Assembly: GCA_022801925.1 (NCBI GenBank)
Contig: JAAWTG010000015.1
Location: 1-60,913 of the forward strand
Direction of reading: 5' to 3'
DNA from: Clostridia bacterium
Lineage (GTDB): Bacteria > Bacillota > Clostridia > RUG12999
DNA: 60,913 nt
Of this stretch, positions 9,315 to 17,644 are shown piece by piece. How positions within the stretch are numbered: the stretch's first letter is position 1; every line of letters begins with the position of its first letter. The notes under the pieces were generated by a model. That model ran no database searches, was not told the DNA's origin, and saw only the letters and a program-made list of their open reading frames with translations. The position numbers and the translations under genes are program-made.

Positions 9315-9746
9315 TTGACGGATATAGAACTGTTTGCACGTATTTTACGCTGTGAAGCCGGCGGAGAAGGAATGGACGGCATGAAAGCGGTTGCCTGTGT
9401 TGTCATGAACAGAGTGAATGTACAATATGGAGAATATGCGCGTCTGGGCGGATCTATACGTGAAGTGTTGTATCAACCTTATCAGTTTGATTGTACGAGA
9501 GAAACGCTGTATGGGCAATATAACCCACAGAATATCTACAATATACCGGCAGAACAAATTCATTATGATATCGCGAACTGGGCAATTGCCGGAAACCGGT
9601 TGCCAAACTTGGGCTTTGCCCTATGGTATTTTAATCCATTCAATCCCAATTGCCGGCAGTATTTTCCGTCAGAAGTGGGATATTTTGTAATACGCATTGG
9701 TGACCATTGTTTTTATAATCCAACGGAGGCTTATGCAAATACTTAA
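9315..9746 (+). CDS. cwlJ: Spore cortex-lytic hydrolase CwlJ
   Basis: A 143-residue protein of the Hydrolase_2 (SleB/CwlJ) family without signal peptide, as is usual for CwlJ, which acts from the spore coat on the cortex peptidoglycan at germination. Family marks: LFARILRCEAGGEG (the Glu is the presumed catalytic residue), REVLYQPYQF, and the C-terminal ALWYFNPFNPNCRQYFP and HCFYNPTEAY. The start is TTG at 9315 with AGGGGGTGG just upstream. A SigE-like promoter lies at 9247. The next gene, 14 bp on, is gerQ-like, the known partner of CwlJ. The protein is full length. Confidence 0.85.
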   Translation: MTDIELFARILRCEAGGEGMDGMKAVACVVMNRVNVQYGEYARLGGSIREVLYQPYQFDCTRETLYGQYNPQNIYNIPAEQIHYDIANWAIAGNRLPNLGFALWYFNPFNPNCRQYFPSEVGYFVIRIGDHCFYNPTEAYANT

Positions 9747-9760
9747 AGGAGGTCTATACT

Positions 9761-10270
9761 ATGAACGAATTTGAATTTAAAAATTCTGGGTTTGATTGTT
9801 GTCCAAGAGATGCGGATGGAAATTTGGTGACGCCTGATAACACACCTATTGTTAGAAATCCGGACGGGACTATCAGACCGCCTTACACGCCGCCGGAGAC
9901 AGGCGGGGTTGCGCCGTCGCCCATGAATCCACCGATAGACCAGGGAGAAAATTCTATTGTGACGCCGCCGGAGGGCGAGTTTAACACGGAAGCATTTCAA
10001 GGGTCTATGCAGCAGATTTTGTCAGATAATATTGGACAGTTTGTCGTCTGTGAATTTATTATTGGGACAGGACCAACGTTAACCGTAAAAGAAGGCGTTT
10101 TATATTCCGTTGGTAGAAGTTTTATTGTTTTATATGAGGAACTCAATCGAAACTATGTTGTCTGTGATATTTTTTCCATCAAATTTGTGACATTCTATCT
10201 GCCCGGACAGCGTCCAAGACGTTATACCAGCGGCGGTGCCACGACCGCAGGAGGCAGAATGAGAAGATAG
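9761..10270 (+). CDS. gerQ: GerQ-like spore coat protein
   Basis: A 169-residue protein. The first 80 residues are Pro-rich and disordered; residues 80-145 (ILSDNIGQFVVCEFIIGTG, then VGRSFIVLYEE and FSIKFVTFY) resemble the C-terminal domain of GerQ, the coat protein that holds CwlJ in the spore coat of Bacillus. The tail is Gly/Arg-rich. The immediate upstream neighbour is cwlJ, which supports the assignment. Similarity is modest, so a different coat protein with the same fold is possible. AAAGGAGG precedes the ATG. Confidence 0.65.
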   Translation: MNEFEFKNSGFDCCPRDADGNLVTPDNTPIVRNPDGTIRPPYTPPETGGVAPSPMNPPIDQGENSIVTPPEGEFNTEAFQGSMQQILSDNIGQFVVCEFIIGTGPTLTVKEGVLYSVGRSFIVLYEELNRNYVVCDIFSIKFVTFYLPGQRPRRYTSGGATTAGGRMRR

Positions 10271-10282
10271 GAAATAACAGCA

Positions 10283-10320
10283 AACAATCCTCTCCCGATA
10301 ATGATGTGGAGAGGATTGTT
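10283..10320. terminator. Bidirectional terminator between gerQ and the cotJC 3' end
   Basis: A 13-bp perfect stem (10283-10295 with 10308-10320). A TT-ATTAT run follows on the right. Before the 13-kb insertion it would have separated the converging gerQ and cotJC genes. Confidence 0.7.
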
Positions 10321-10372
10321 ATTATATTTAAAACTTTAATCATACCCCTAAATGAGTGCTTGGGTTACACGT

Positions 10373-10414
10373 TTATCTTTTTTTCTGACTTTGCAACCGG
10401 TCAAGCGCTTCACC
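10373..10414 (-). pseudogene. cotJC: Severed 3' end of cotJC
   Basis: On the minus strand this encodes GEALDRLQSQKKR followed by a stop. That is a normal CotJC C-terminus, missing from the cotJC copy at 23433-24080. Joined through the shared CGCTTCACC to 23561 it continues the frame VHFQRFGEAL. It therefore marks the left boundary of an inserted element. Confidence 0.9.
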
Positions 10415-10437
10415 GATTTTTCCATTTCAAACAGATT
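10406..10437 (+). other. attL of the cotJC element
   Basis: The core CGCTTCACC (10406-10414) is shared with attR (23553-23561). Ten bases inside the core lies TTTCAAACAGATT (10425-10437), the exact inverse of 23530-23542. In the excised circle these two arms would flank the core symmetrically, as expected for a large serine integrase attP. Confidence 0.9.
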
Positions 10438-10513
10438 GCCGGAATCCTTGATTTTATCAGGGTTTTAGGGCATTTTGTTTTGTGCCGAGATTTGGAAAAA
10501 GGAGTGACTTAGT

Positions 10514-11614
10514 TTGAATTTTATTGAAACGATAAATAAAATCAATGAGGTAAGCGGGAGCGGGGCAAATGTTAAGCCCGTCATACATTTTAGAATGGAA
10601 ATTCTTAGTCGCGGAAAAGGGGCGCACCGTTCCGTTGTGGGATATGCTGCCTACTGTGCCGGAACGAGGTTACGCGACGAACGTGACGCTCGTCTTTATA
10701 ACTGGTCGAAGCGGAAAGATATAATTTTTTCCAAAATTATGCTGCCGAAAAATGCACCCCGAAGATATAACGACCGCAAAATTTTGTGGAACGAGGTCGA
10801 AAAAGTTGAAAAAAATAAAAACGCACAGCTGGCGCGGACACTTGTTATCGCTTTACCATCCGAATTTTCAGCTGATACACAGAAGCGGGTGGTCTGTAAT
10901 TTTGTGCAGGAGGCTTTTGTCACTCGGGGGATGTGCGCTGACATCAATCTACATGATAACGGCACAGGGAACCCCCACGCTCATATAATTTTGACTATGC
11001 GCTCTATGGATAAGGACGGGAACTGGATTGCGAAGCAAAGAAAGATTTACGAGTTCGACAATAACGGTCAAAAAATATATGACCGTACCAAAAAACAATA
11101 TAAATGCACTATCCAAAAAACTAATGATTGGGACAACTCTACAAACGTCGAGCTATGGCGGGAAAAATGGGCGGCGGTCTGCAACAAAGAATTTGAACGT
11201 TTAGGATTACGCAAACGCATAACTCATAAAAGTTATCAACGACAAGGGTGTGAGCTTCTCCCTACCCAACACTGTGGCTCTGCGTCTACGGCTATGGAGC
11301 GGAAAGGTTTGCGGACAAAAACGGGCGACGTGAATCGGAGTATTCATTTACAAAATATGAAACTAATTTCCGACATGGTAAGCAAAACATTTCAGATATT
11401 GATGGAAAAATTTAAGGAAATGATTCAATATTTCAAAAAACAAATATCACAGGAAAGCCCGGAGAAAGCGCTAACTATTTGCGGCGAATTGTCATTGGCA
11501 TTCCTCAATCCGGAATACGAGAAACCGAAACTTCCCCAGTACACGCGAAGTTACCGACAATACCAACGGAAATATACCCGCACCCATTCGCGGGATTTCG
11601 TTCCCTCATTATAA
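10514..11614 (+). CDS. MobA/MobL-family relaxase
   Basis: A 366-residue relaxase that would nick the element's transfer origin and lead the strand into a recipient. Seen: the N-terminal block RGKGAHRSVVGYAAYCAG with the candidate catalytic Tyr at about 43-47, and the metal-binding His motif NPHAHIILTMR at about 152. The start is TTG at 10514 with GGAG upstream. A later internal ATG just before the RGKG block is possible. It is shorter than many MobQ relaxases, with no helicase part. It precedes the coupling ATPase by 18 bp. No clear oriT was identified; the 100 bp between attL and the start are the likely place. Confidence 0.85.
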   Translation: MNFIETINKINEVSGSGANVKPVIHFRMEILSRGKGAHRSVVGYAAYCAGTRLRDERDARLYNWSKRKDIIFSKIMLPKNAPRRYNDRKILWNEVEKVEKNKNAQLARTLVIALPSEFSADTQKRVVCNFVQEAFVTRGMCADINLHDNGTGNPHAHIILTMRSMDKDGNWIAKQRKIYEFDNNGQKIYDRTKKQYKCTIQKTNDWDNSTNVELWREKWAAVCNKEFERLGLRKRITHKSYQRQGCELLPTQHCGSASTAMERKGLRTKTGDVNRSIHLQNMKLISDMVSKTFQILMEKFKEMIQYFKKQISQESPEKALTICGELSLAFLNPEYEKPKLPQYTRSYRQYQRKYTRTHSRDFVPSL

Positions 11615-11632
11615 AAGGAAAGGATGAAAGAT

Positions 11633-13288
11633 ATGAGAGTGAATATAGATTTATCAAATCAAAAACAACGGTCGCTTAACAATATCGAAAAAATTTTCTG
11701 GGGTAGAAAACCCCTAACCCAATCGAGCAGTCTTGGAAAAACCGTTGACGCAATGCCCAAAACAAAGGACGGTCATATTCTGGCTGTTGGTTCAACAAAT
11801 AGCGGTAAAACATCCTGTTTTGTAATTCCGGCGCTGAGAAGATGGTCGGGGCGTGTTTTTTGTATAGATATTAAAGGAGAGCTTTATGAGCATACCCAAA
11901 AACAAAGAACCAATATAAAGGTTTTTGACCCGCTCAGTGAGTCAACCTATGGATTTGACCCGTTCGAGGCATTAAGTAAAACAAAAAACAAAGCGCCGGA
12001 AGCGGAAGCAATCGCGGCGGCGCTCATCCCAATGTCACCAGATGTGAGAGAGCGTTTCTGGTTGGATAGTGCGCGAAATTTACTTACCGGATGTATTTTG
12101 CATTTCCACAGGGAAGGAAAAACCTTTTTGGAAACAATCAAAGCAATTTTAACACCCGCCGCCCCTAAAAGTGATTTTAAACCCATCCGCGTGCCGCCGT
12201 TTGCAAGGCTAATCGAGGACATCTACGAAAACACAAAATCAGAAGAAGCGAGGAAGTATATATCAGCATTTGTTGGATTAGACGATAAGCCTATGTCGAG
12301 TATCTACACGGAACTCAGCCGCCATATTGCGCGATTTGTGACGGACAAGGATATAGTAAATTGCCTTTCGCAGGAAAAGCGGATAAGCCCCGACGATTTA
12401 GAAAACGGACACGATATTTACATATGCGTTCCGGAATACCGTTTGGAGCAATGGCGAAGCTTACTAACTCTGATGACAAGTCAATTCATGCGAAACTTTG
12501 AAAAACGTCCGGATTTAACAGAAACCCCCATTCTTTTTATGTTGGACGAATTTGCACGGTTGGGGAAAATTGAAGGAATCGTCAATGCGTTTGCGACTTT
12601 GCGAAGTAAGAAAATTACAATATGCGCGGTTGTGCAAAGTCTGGCTCAAATCGACTTGATTTACGGCGAGCCAACAAGGAGAGTCATTGTTGATAATTGC
12701 TCATATATTGCGATATTTGCGGTCACTGACGCAACAAGTCAAGAATATTTTAGCTGTTTAATTGGTGGAAAGTACACATGGAATCCCAGCGTTGGCTGGT
12801 CTTTCCCGCTGTCGGTGAATGCCAATATCAGTAGAAACCGTGACCCCCTAATTTACCCCGAGCAGCTTGCAACTTTGAATTTTATCATTGCGCTAATGCC
12901 GGACGGTGTATTCCGGCTGGAGAAAATTCCGTTCTTTTTCAAACGTCTTGAGCAAAAAGCGCTTTTTGTCACTTCCGCTAATGATAATGCCAACCACTCT
13001 TACAAGCTGACGGACGAAGAATGGAAACAAGTTGAACCGCTTTTGCCGCCGCAACGTACCGGACAGAAAGGAAAGCCGCCGAAAAGCCATAGGCTGATGA
13101 TTGACGCAATCTTGTGGCGTGCGCGTGTTGGAACAAAATGGTCGGAGCTTCCGGAAGAATACGGCTCTTATAAAACGGTAAACGAGAGATTCCGCAGATG
13201 GTACGACAGCGGATTGCTTAAAAATATTTTTGATACACTCGGCGCTGTCGGCGATTACGAAAAACTTGTCCGTATCCGGACGAACTGA
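11633..13288 (+). CDS. VirD4/TraG-type coupling ATPase fused to an IS5-type DNA-binding domain
   Basis: A 551-residue protein. Residues 53-61 are a Walker A (GSTNSGKTS) and about 299-309 a Walker B (LFMLDEFARLG), as in type IV coupling proteins that feed relaxase-DNA into the secretion channel. No N-terminal membrane segments are present, unlike canonical VirD4. From about residue 456 the sequence changes into the N-terminal domain of IS5-family transposases (YKLTDEEWKQVEPLLPPQ, then WSELPEEYGSYKTVNERFRRW), stopping right after DYEKL, before any DDE catalytic residue. This may be an IS insertion scar or a useful fusion. The start at 11633 is chosen over 11624 because of ribosome-site spacing. 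Confidence 0.8.
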   Translation: MRVNIDLSNQKQRSLNNIEKIFWGRKPLTQSSSLGKTVDAMPKTKDGHILAVGSTNSGKTSCFVIPALRRWSGRVFCIDIKGELYEHTQKQRTNIKVFDPLSESTYGFDPFEALSKTKNKAPEAEAIAAALIPMSPDVRERFWLDSARNLLTGCILHFHREGKTFLETIKAILTPAAPKSDFKPIRVPPFARLIEDIYENTKSEEARKYISAFVGLDDKPMSSIYTELSRHIARFVTDKDIVNCLSQEKRISPDDLENGHDIYICVPEYRLEQWRSLLTLMTSQFMRNFEKRPDLTETPILFMLDEFARLGKIEGIVNAFATLRSKKITICAVVQSLAQIDLIYGEPTRRVIVDNCSYIAIFAVTDATSQEYFSCLIGGKYTWNPSVGWSFPLSVNANISRNRDPLIYPEQLATLNFIIALMPDGVFRLEKIPFFFKRLEQKALFVTSANDNANHSYKLTDEEWKQVEPLLPPQRTGQKGKPPKSHRLMIDAILWRARVGTKWSELPEEYGSYKTVNERFRRWYDSGLLKNIFDTLGAVGDYEKLVRIRTN

Positions 13289-13323
13289 AATAACATATTA
13301 TACATTAGTACATAAAAGCAATC

Positions 13324-13356
13324 ACCCGCCGCTGAGGTTCAGCGGTGGGTATTTTT
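13324..13356 (+). terminator. Terminator after the coupling ATPase gene
   Basis: A 12-bp stem with one G-T pair (13324-13335 with 13339-13350) closed by a 3-base loop and followed by ATTTTT. Confidence 0.8.
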
Positions 13357-13374
13357 ATATCCAGAAAACGGTAC

Positions 13375-13410
13375 TTTTTACGGATATAAAAAAGGATAGT
13401 TTTACGGATA
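13375..13410. repeat. Two direct repeats of TTTTACGGATA
   Basis: TTTTACGGATA occurs at 13376-13386 and 13400-13410, each followed within three bases by an A-rich stretch, with a 24-bp period. Possible operator or protein-binding iterons upstream of the Mor-like gene. Confidence 0.4.
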
Positions 13411-13505
13411 GCAAAAAAGATATGTTTGGGATTTGAATTATGGCATTTGCGGTTGTTATAATTTTCTGGGATTGTCGAAATTCCTGTGGAAAGGGGGGAT
13501 GAACG

Positions 13506-13856
13506 GTGATTGACATTGATTTCGACAATATAAATGACGAGATGATTTATGAGGCATTTGGTGTGGAAGGGAAAGAGTCAGAGGCTTTAAGCGATATTTA
13601 TCTGGAACTGTTTGAACTTCTCGGAAAGGAGGCAATGTTAAAAATATTTCGGCATTTTCACGGCGATAAAATTGACTGCCCTATGAGGCTGTATCGTCCG
13701 GAGTTTATCGCAGACCTTGCAAAGCCTGTGACTGACCGCCGCGAACGGGCAAAAATTGCAAGAGCTGGAGGGTATTCAGCCAAAGTCATTGAAGGAATGT
13801 TGAGTAAACGAAGGAAAGAAAACGAAGAAGAGGAAAATAGCAAGACGAGGAGGTAA
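13506..13856 (+). CDS. Mor-like transcriptional activator, small DNA-binding protein
   Basis: A 116-residue protein with the layout of the Mor/C activator family: a dimerisation half (YLELFELLGKEAMLKIFRHFHGDKIDCP) and a C-terminal basic helix-turn-helix region (RAKIARAGGYSAKVIEGMLSKRRKE). The GTG start at 13506 is preceded by GGGGGGA. It ends four bases before the RCC1-SLH gene and is likely cotranscribed. Its target in the element is unknown. Assignment rests on pattern similarity only. Confidence 0.5.
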   Translation: MIDIDFDNINDEMIYEAFGVEGKESEALSDIYLELFELLGKEAMLKIFRHFHGDKIDCPMRLYRPEFIADLAKPVTDRRERAKIARAGGYSAKVIEGMLSKRRKENEEEENSKTRR

Positions 13857-13860
13857 AAAA

Positions 13861-16161
13861 ATGAAAAAACAATTATTGTCCTTAGTATTGGCATTGTCAA
13901 TGCTTATGACTATTGCGAGTGCTTCGCTGACCGTATTAGCCGCAAATGAAATTACCAGTGAAAAAATTGATGTCACGCAAACGGGAGATTTCCCCACAAT
14001 CAGCGTGAGTGATTATGGTGTTTTTGCCATTAAAAGGGATGAAAATTTGTGGTTTTATGGTCCCGAAAAAATAACAGAGAGGTGGAAAAAACAAACAATC
14101 AAGATTATGGATGGCGTAAAGGCTGTTAGCGCCGCAGGTATAAATGTTTTTATGATTCAAAAGGACGGCAGCTTATGGATTGGGAAACATAATATTGAAT
14201 CAGACGAAACAAAGCTGTGGACACCGGTAAAGATTATGGACAACGTGAAAGTAATTGGCGCCAACCAAAACAGTGTATTAGCTGTTAAATATGATAATAG
14301 TCTTTGGCTTTGGAGCGCAAACGATTATGGCGTGTTTGGTGAAGGAACCGAGGAAAAAATCATGGATGATGTAAAAGCAGTCAGCGCCGGCACCGGTTAT
14401 TATATGGCAATTAAGAATGATGGAAGCCTTTGGACTTGGGGTAACAATGAGTACGGTCAACTGGGAGACGGCACAACAGAAAACAGAACAGCGCCGGTCA
14501 AAATTATGGACAATGTGCGAACAATAAGCGCAGGTCGTGTACATAGCTTTGCAATTAAAAATGACGGAAGTCTGTGGGCATGGGGTAGCAACGAATGCGG
14601 ATTGCTTGGTGATGGCACTGCTACCGTTAAATTTGTTGAAGCTGGATGGTTTGATGTTATACTGAGCGAGGTTGAGGAAGGTTATCTGACAGAAGCGAAT
14701 AACGACCGAACAACACCGGTTAAAGTGATGGATGATGTAAAGGCGGTCGGAGCAGGATACGCTTACAGCTTGGCGGTAAAAAATGACGGAAGTCTTTGGA
14801 CTTGGGGCAGTATAGCGATTAGACCATCTAACGTCAATCCTAAGTACAAGGCGGATGTTTACAAGGCTTATGCTCCCGATAAGCTGATGGATTATGTGGT
14901 ACTTATTGACCCCGGTGTTTATGATGATGCAATTGCAGTTAAAAGTGATGGTACTCTCTGGTCATGGAGAGGAGAACAGCTTATGGATGATATTATGTTA
15001 TCCACCGAAGCGGATGATGTATCAGTTCCAACCGAGGTATCGCCCGGCGAACAACCGGACGCGCCGTCATCATGGGCGGAAGCTGACATTTCAAATGCAA
15101 TAACACTTGGTTTTGTCCCACAGGAATTACAAAGCAAATTTGTACAGGCAACAACACGCGCGGAATTTTGTTCATTGGCTGTAGCGTTATACGAAACCAA
15201 GACGGGAAATACCATTACAAAACGAACGACTTTTAATGATACAAAGGATGAAAATGTGGAAAAGGCAGCGGCAATTGGTGTTGTGTCGGGCGTAGGCAAC
15301 AATATGTTTGAGCCTGACGGTCAATTAACCCGCGAACAGGCGGCGACCATGCTGTCCCGGTTGTCGGAAGTGATTGGCTGTCCGCTCACAAACCAAACAA
15401 CAGATTTTGCAGATATGGGTAGTATATCATCATGGGCGGCTGAAGCAGTCGGAAAAGTTCAGGCAGCAGGCATTATGAGCGGTGTCGGCGATAATATGTT
15501 TGAGCCGCAGGGGCTTTATACACGCGAGCAGAGCATTATTACAATGCTGCGTCTGCACAATGTAATTTCGACCACTAAGCAAACAAATACAACCACCGAG
15601 CAAACGAATGTGACCACAAATAAAGCGTTATCGGAACTGGTTCAAGATTCAGAGTACGTTTCTTTTACAATGGAAATGAACGGGGTATCAATGGGACAAT
15701 TGGAAGTGCTAAAAAGAGACGGGACGTATTTTTTCAAAATACTGCATATAGCCGAGCCGTTTGGGTTGACAGTTGAAACGACCGCTATGGGTGATTTATA
15801 TGATGATACCTCAATTTGGCAGCTGACAAATGGTTCCCATTGGATAACTATGCAGGGCGAAAAGAATGAGGTCATAATAGACAATACACGGATTCCGTTA
15901 GAGACCGGAATTAGGACATTTCAGAGTGAGGTGGTTAGACATCATCGCTCGTTTAAGGACACTGGGATGCCTTATGAATTATATCTTGCTATGTATCCCA
16001 CAGGTTCGAAAGAGGGTTATGAAGAAGAATACGACTATATCGACCGAGTTACTTTCCAAAGGATTTCCCTGCAAGCTGTACAGGCTATAGCAGAGGCTTG
16101 CGGTGCAACCTTTACCTTGGATGAAAACGCCAAAATAGTAAGAATTGAATACAATAAGTAA
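13861..16161 (+). CDS. Secreted RCC1-repeat protein with SLH anchor (element cargo)
   Basis: A 766-residue exported protein. Residues 1-28 are a signal peptide ending TVLA. About 40-380 are RCC1-type beta-propeller repeats (NDGSLWTWGNNEYGQLGDGT and repeats of it), about 410-570 are three SLH repeats, and the last 150 residues form a beta-rich domain. RCC1-type propellers in bacteria are usually binding modules. GAGGAGG precedes the ATG. It is the only surface protein on the mobile element and uses the same anchoring as the host's own enzymes, so it probably changes the cell surface of the carrier. Function unknown. Confidence 0.75.
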   Translation: MKKQLLSLVLALSMLMTIASASLTVLAANEITSEKIDVTQTGDFPTISVSDYGVFAIKRDENLWFYGPEKITERWKKQTIKIMDGVKAVSAAGINVFMIQKDGSLWIGKHNIESDETKLWTPVKIMDNVKVIGANQNSVLAVKYDNSLWLWSANDYGVFGEGTEEKIMDDVKAVSAGTGYYMAIKNDGSLWTWGNNEYGQLGDGTTENRTAPVKIMDNVRTISAGRVHSFAIKNDGSLWAWGSNECGLLGDGTATVKFVEAGWFDVILSEVEEGYLTEANNDRTTPVKVMDDVKAVGAGYAYSLAVKNDGSLWTWGSIAIRPSNVNPKYKADVYKAYAPDKLMDYVVLIDPGVYDDAIAVKSDGTLWSWRGEQLMDDIMLSTEADDVSVPTEVSPGEQPDAPSSWAEADISNAITLGFVPQELQSKFVQATTRAEFCSLAVALYETKTGNTITKRTTFNDTKDENVEKAAAIGVVSGVGNNMFEPDGQLTREQAATMLSRLSEVIGCPLTNQTTDFADMGSISSWAAEAVGKVQAAGIMSGVGDNMFEPQGLYTREQSIITMLRLHNVISTTKQTNTTTEQTNVTTNKALSELVQDSEYVSFTMEMNGVSMGQLEVLKRDGTYFFKILHIAEPFGLTVETTAMGDLYDDTSIWQLTNGSHWITMQGEKNEVIIDNTRIPLETGIRTFQSEVVRHHRSFKDTGMPYELYLAMYPTGSKEGYEEEYDYIDRVTFQRISLQAVQAIAEACGATFTLDENAKIVRIEYNK

Positions 16162-16242
16162 AAGAGCGAGGATATTGTTCAAGATTGCGAAACAGTACGA
16201 ATAATATCAGGAAATAGAGCTTAATTGGAATAAAATGATTTT

Positions 16243-16274
16243 ACACCTTCCCATATCGGGAGGGTGTATTTTTT
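16243..16274 (+). terminator. Terminator after the RCC1-SLH gene
   Basis: A 10-bp stem with one G-T pair (16243-16252 with 16258-16267) followed by ATTTTTT. Confidence 0.8.
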
Positions 16275-16307
16275 ATGCCCAAAAATGCGAAGGGAGGTGA
16301 TTTTACA

Positions 16308-16430
16308 ATGGGAAATAAGGCAAGAGCTGTCGGAGAAGTAGCGAGAGCGACCGGTGATGTAGCAAAAGCGCTGGTTGCCGTGGTTGGGCTGGCAACGGTG
16401 ATACTGTTTGAAATCGGAAAAAACAGATAG
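16308..16430 (+). CDS. Small 40-residue hydrophobic protein
   Basis: The start at 16308 has a strong AGGGAGGTGA eight bases upstream; an in-frame ATG at 16275 has none. The protein starts MGNKARAVGEVARATGDVAK and continues into a hydrophobic helix (ALVAVVGLATVILFEIG) long enough for one membrane span. It lies 77 bp before the amidoligase gene. Function unknown; such small membrane proteins are easily missed by annotation. Confidence 0.6.
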   Translation: MGNKARAVGEVARATGDVAKALVAVVGLATVILFEIGKNR

Positions 16431-16507
16431 CCTATATCCGGAGCGTATCCCGCTCCGGATAAATCTTTTCAATGAGAAAAAATATGTTTGGGAGGTAAAA
16501 TAAAAAA

Positions 16508-17644
16508 ATGTTTGAAATATTAGAAGCTATACTATTGGAAGCCTGTTCCGAATGCGGAAACGACTTTGAGCAAGGAGAGTTGACCGAGTTTGACGGCGAG
16601 CGTCTATGCACAGATTGTCTGGACAACAATACCTTTGTATGCGCCTGCTGCAATGAAAGGCATTGGAACGACAACCAATACGGGGATTGCGACACGCCGC
16701 TATGTGAAGCGTGCTACGAGGAATACTATACCCGTTGCGAGGGCTGTAACAGCGTTATCAGGCGAGACGAGGCGAATTATGAGGAGGACGACGAGGACAG
16801 CGAGTGTCCCTATTGCGATTCCTGTTATAACTATAACGGCGAAGGGCGGTATCTGCACGATTACGGTTATAAACCCTCGCCGATATTCTACGGCGAAGGC
16901 AAGCGGTATTTTGGTGTGGAGCTTGAAATCGACAAGGGCGGTAAGGAAAACGGGAACGCCAAAACCATAACTAAACTTGCGAATCAATCGGGCGATAATA
17001 TTTATATCAAAACAGACGGCAGCTTAGACGACGGCTTAGAAATTGTTACACACCCTATGACGATTCAATATCATATGTCGAAAATGCCGTGGCAGGATAT
17101 TTTACATACGGCTGTCAGATTGAGGTATCAATCGCACAAGGCTACCACCTGCGGACTTCATATTCATGTCAACCGCGACAGCTTAGGTGAAAACGTAAAA
17201 GAACAGGACGAATGCGTGGGGCGCATATTGTTTATTGTAGAGCGGTTTTGGTCGGAGCTTCTGAGGTTTTCGCGGAGAACGGAAAACCAGATAAGGCAAT
17301 GGGCGAACCGATACGGCTACAAGGAAAATCCATCAGAAATTTTAGACCATGCAAAAAAAGGAGAGCGCGGTCGGTATGCCGCTGTCAATATTACAAACTG
17401 GAACACCATAGAATTTCGATTGTTCCGTGGGACGTTAAAATACAATACTTTGATTGCCACATTGCAGCTCGTAAACGAGATTTGTGATGTGGCTTTTTTC
17501 ATGTCTGATGAAGAAGTCGGGGCGTTGTCTTGGTGTGATTTTGCTGAAAGGCTTGACCCCGAAAGACATTCGGAATTGATAACTTATCTCAAAGAGCGGC
17601 GGCTGTATATCAACGAGGCGGTTAATAGTGAGGAGGATGAATAA
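16508..17644 (+). CDS. Amidoligase-family enzyme with N-terminal zinc-finger region
   Basis: A 378-residue protein. Residues 13-106 contain repeated CxxC pairs (CSEC, CTDC, CACC, CEAC, CEGC, CPYCDSC), a LIM/treble-clef-like metal-binding block. From 135 the protein matches the predicted COOH-NH2 ligases (amidoligase family): FGVELEI (135-141), GLHIH (216-220) and EFRLFRGT (302-309). Family members are predicted to form amide or isopeptide bonds using ATP. The next gene overlaps by one base and encodes a class II glutamine amidotransferase, the known genomic partner. The substrate is unknown and may be a protein or peptide. Confidence 0.8.
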   Translation: MFEILEAILLEACSECGNDFEQGELTEFDGERLCTDCLDNNTFVCACCNERHWNDNQYGDCDTPLCEACYEEYYTRCEGCNSVIRRDEANYEEDDEDSECPYCDSCYNYNGEGRYLHDYGYKPSPIFYGEGKRYFGVELEIDKGGKENGNAKTITKLANQSGDNIYIKTDGSLDDGLEIVTHPMTIQYHMSKMPWQDILHTAVRLRYQSHKATTCGLHIHVNRDSLGENVKEQDECVGRILFIVERFWSELLRFSRRTENQIRQWANRYGYKENPSEILDHAKKGERGRYAAVNITNWNTIEFRLFRGTLKYNTLIATLQLVNEICDVAFFMSDEEVGALSWCDFAERLDPERHSELITYLKERRLYINEAVNSEEDE

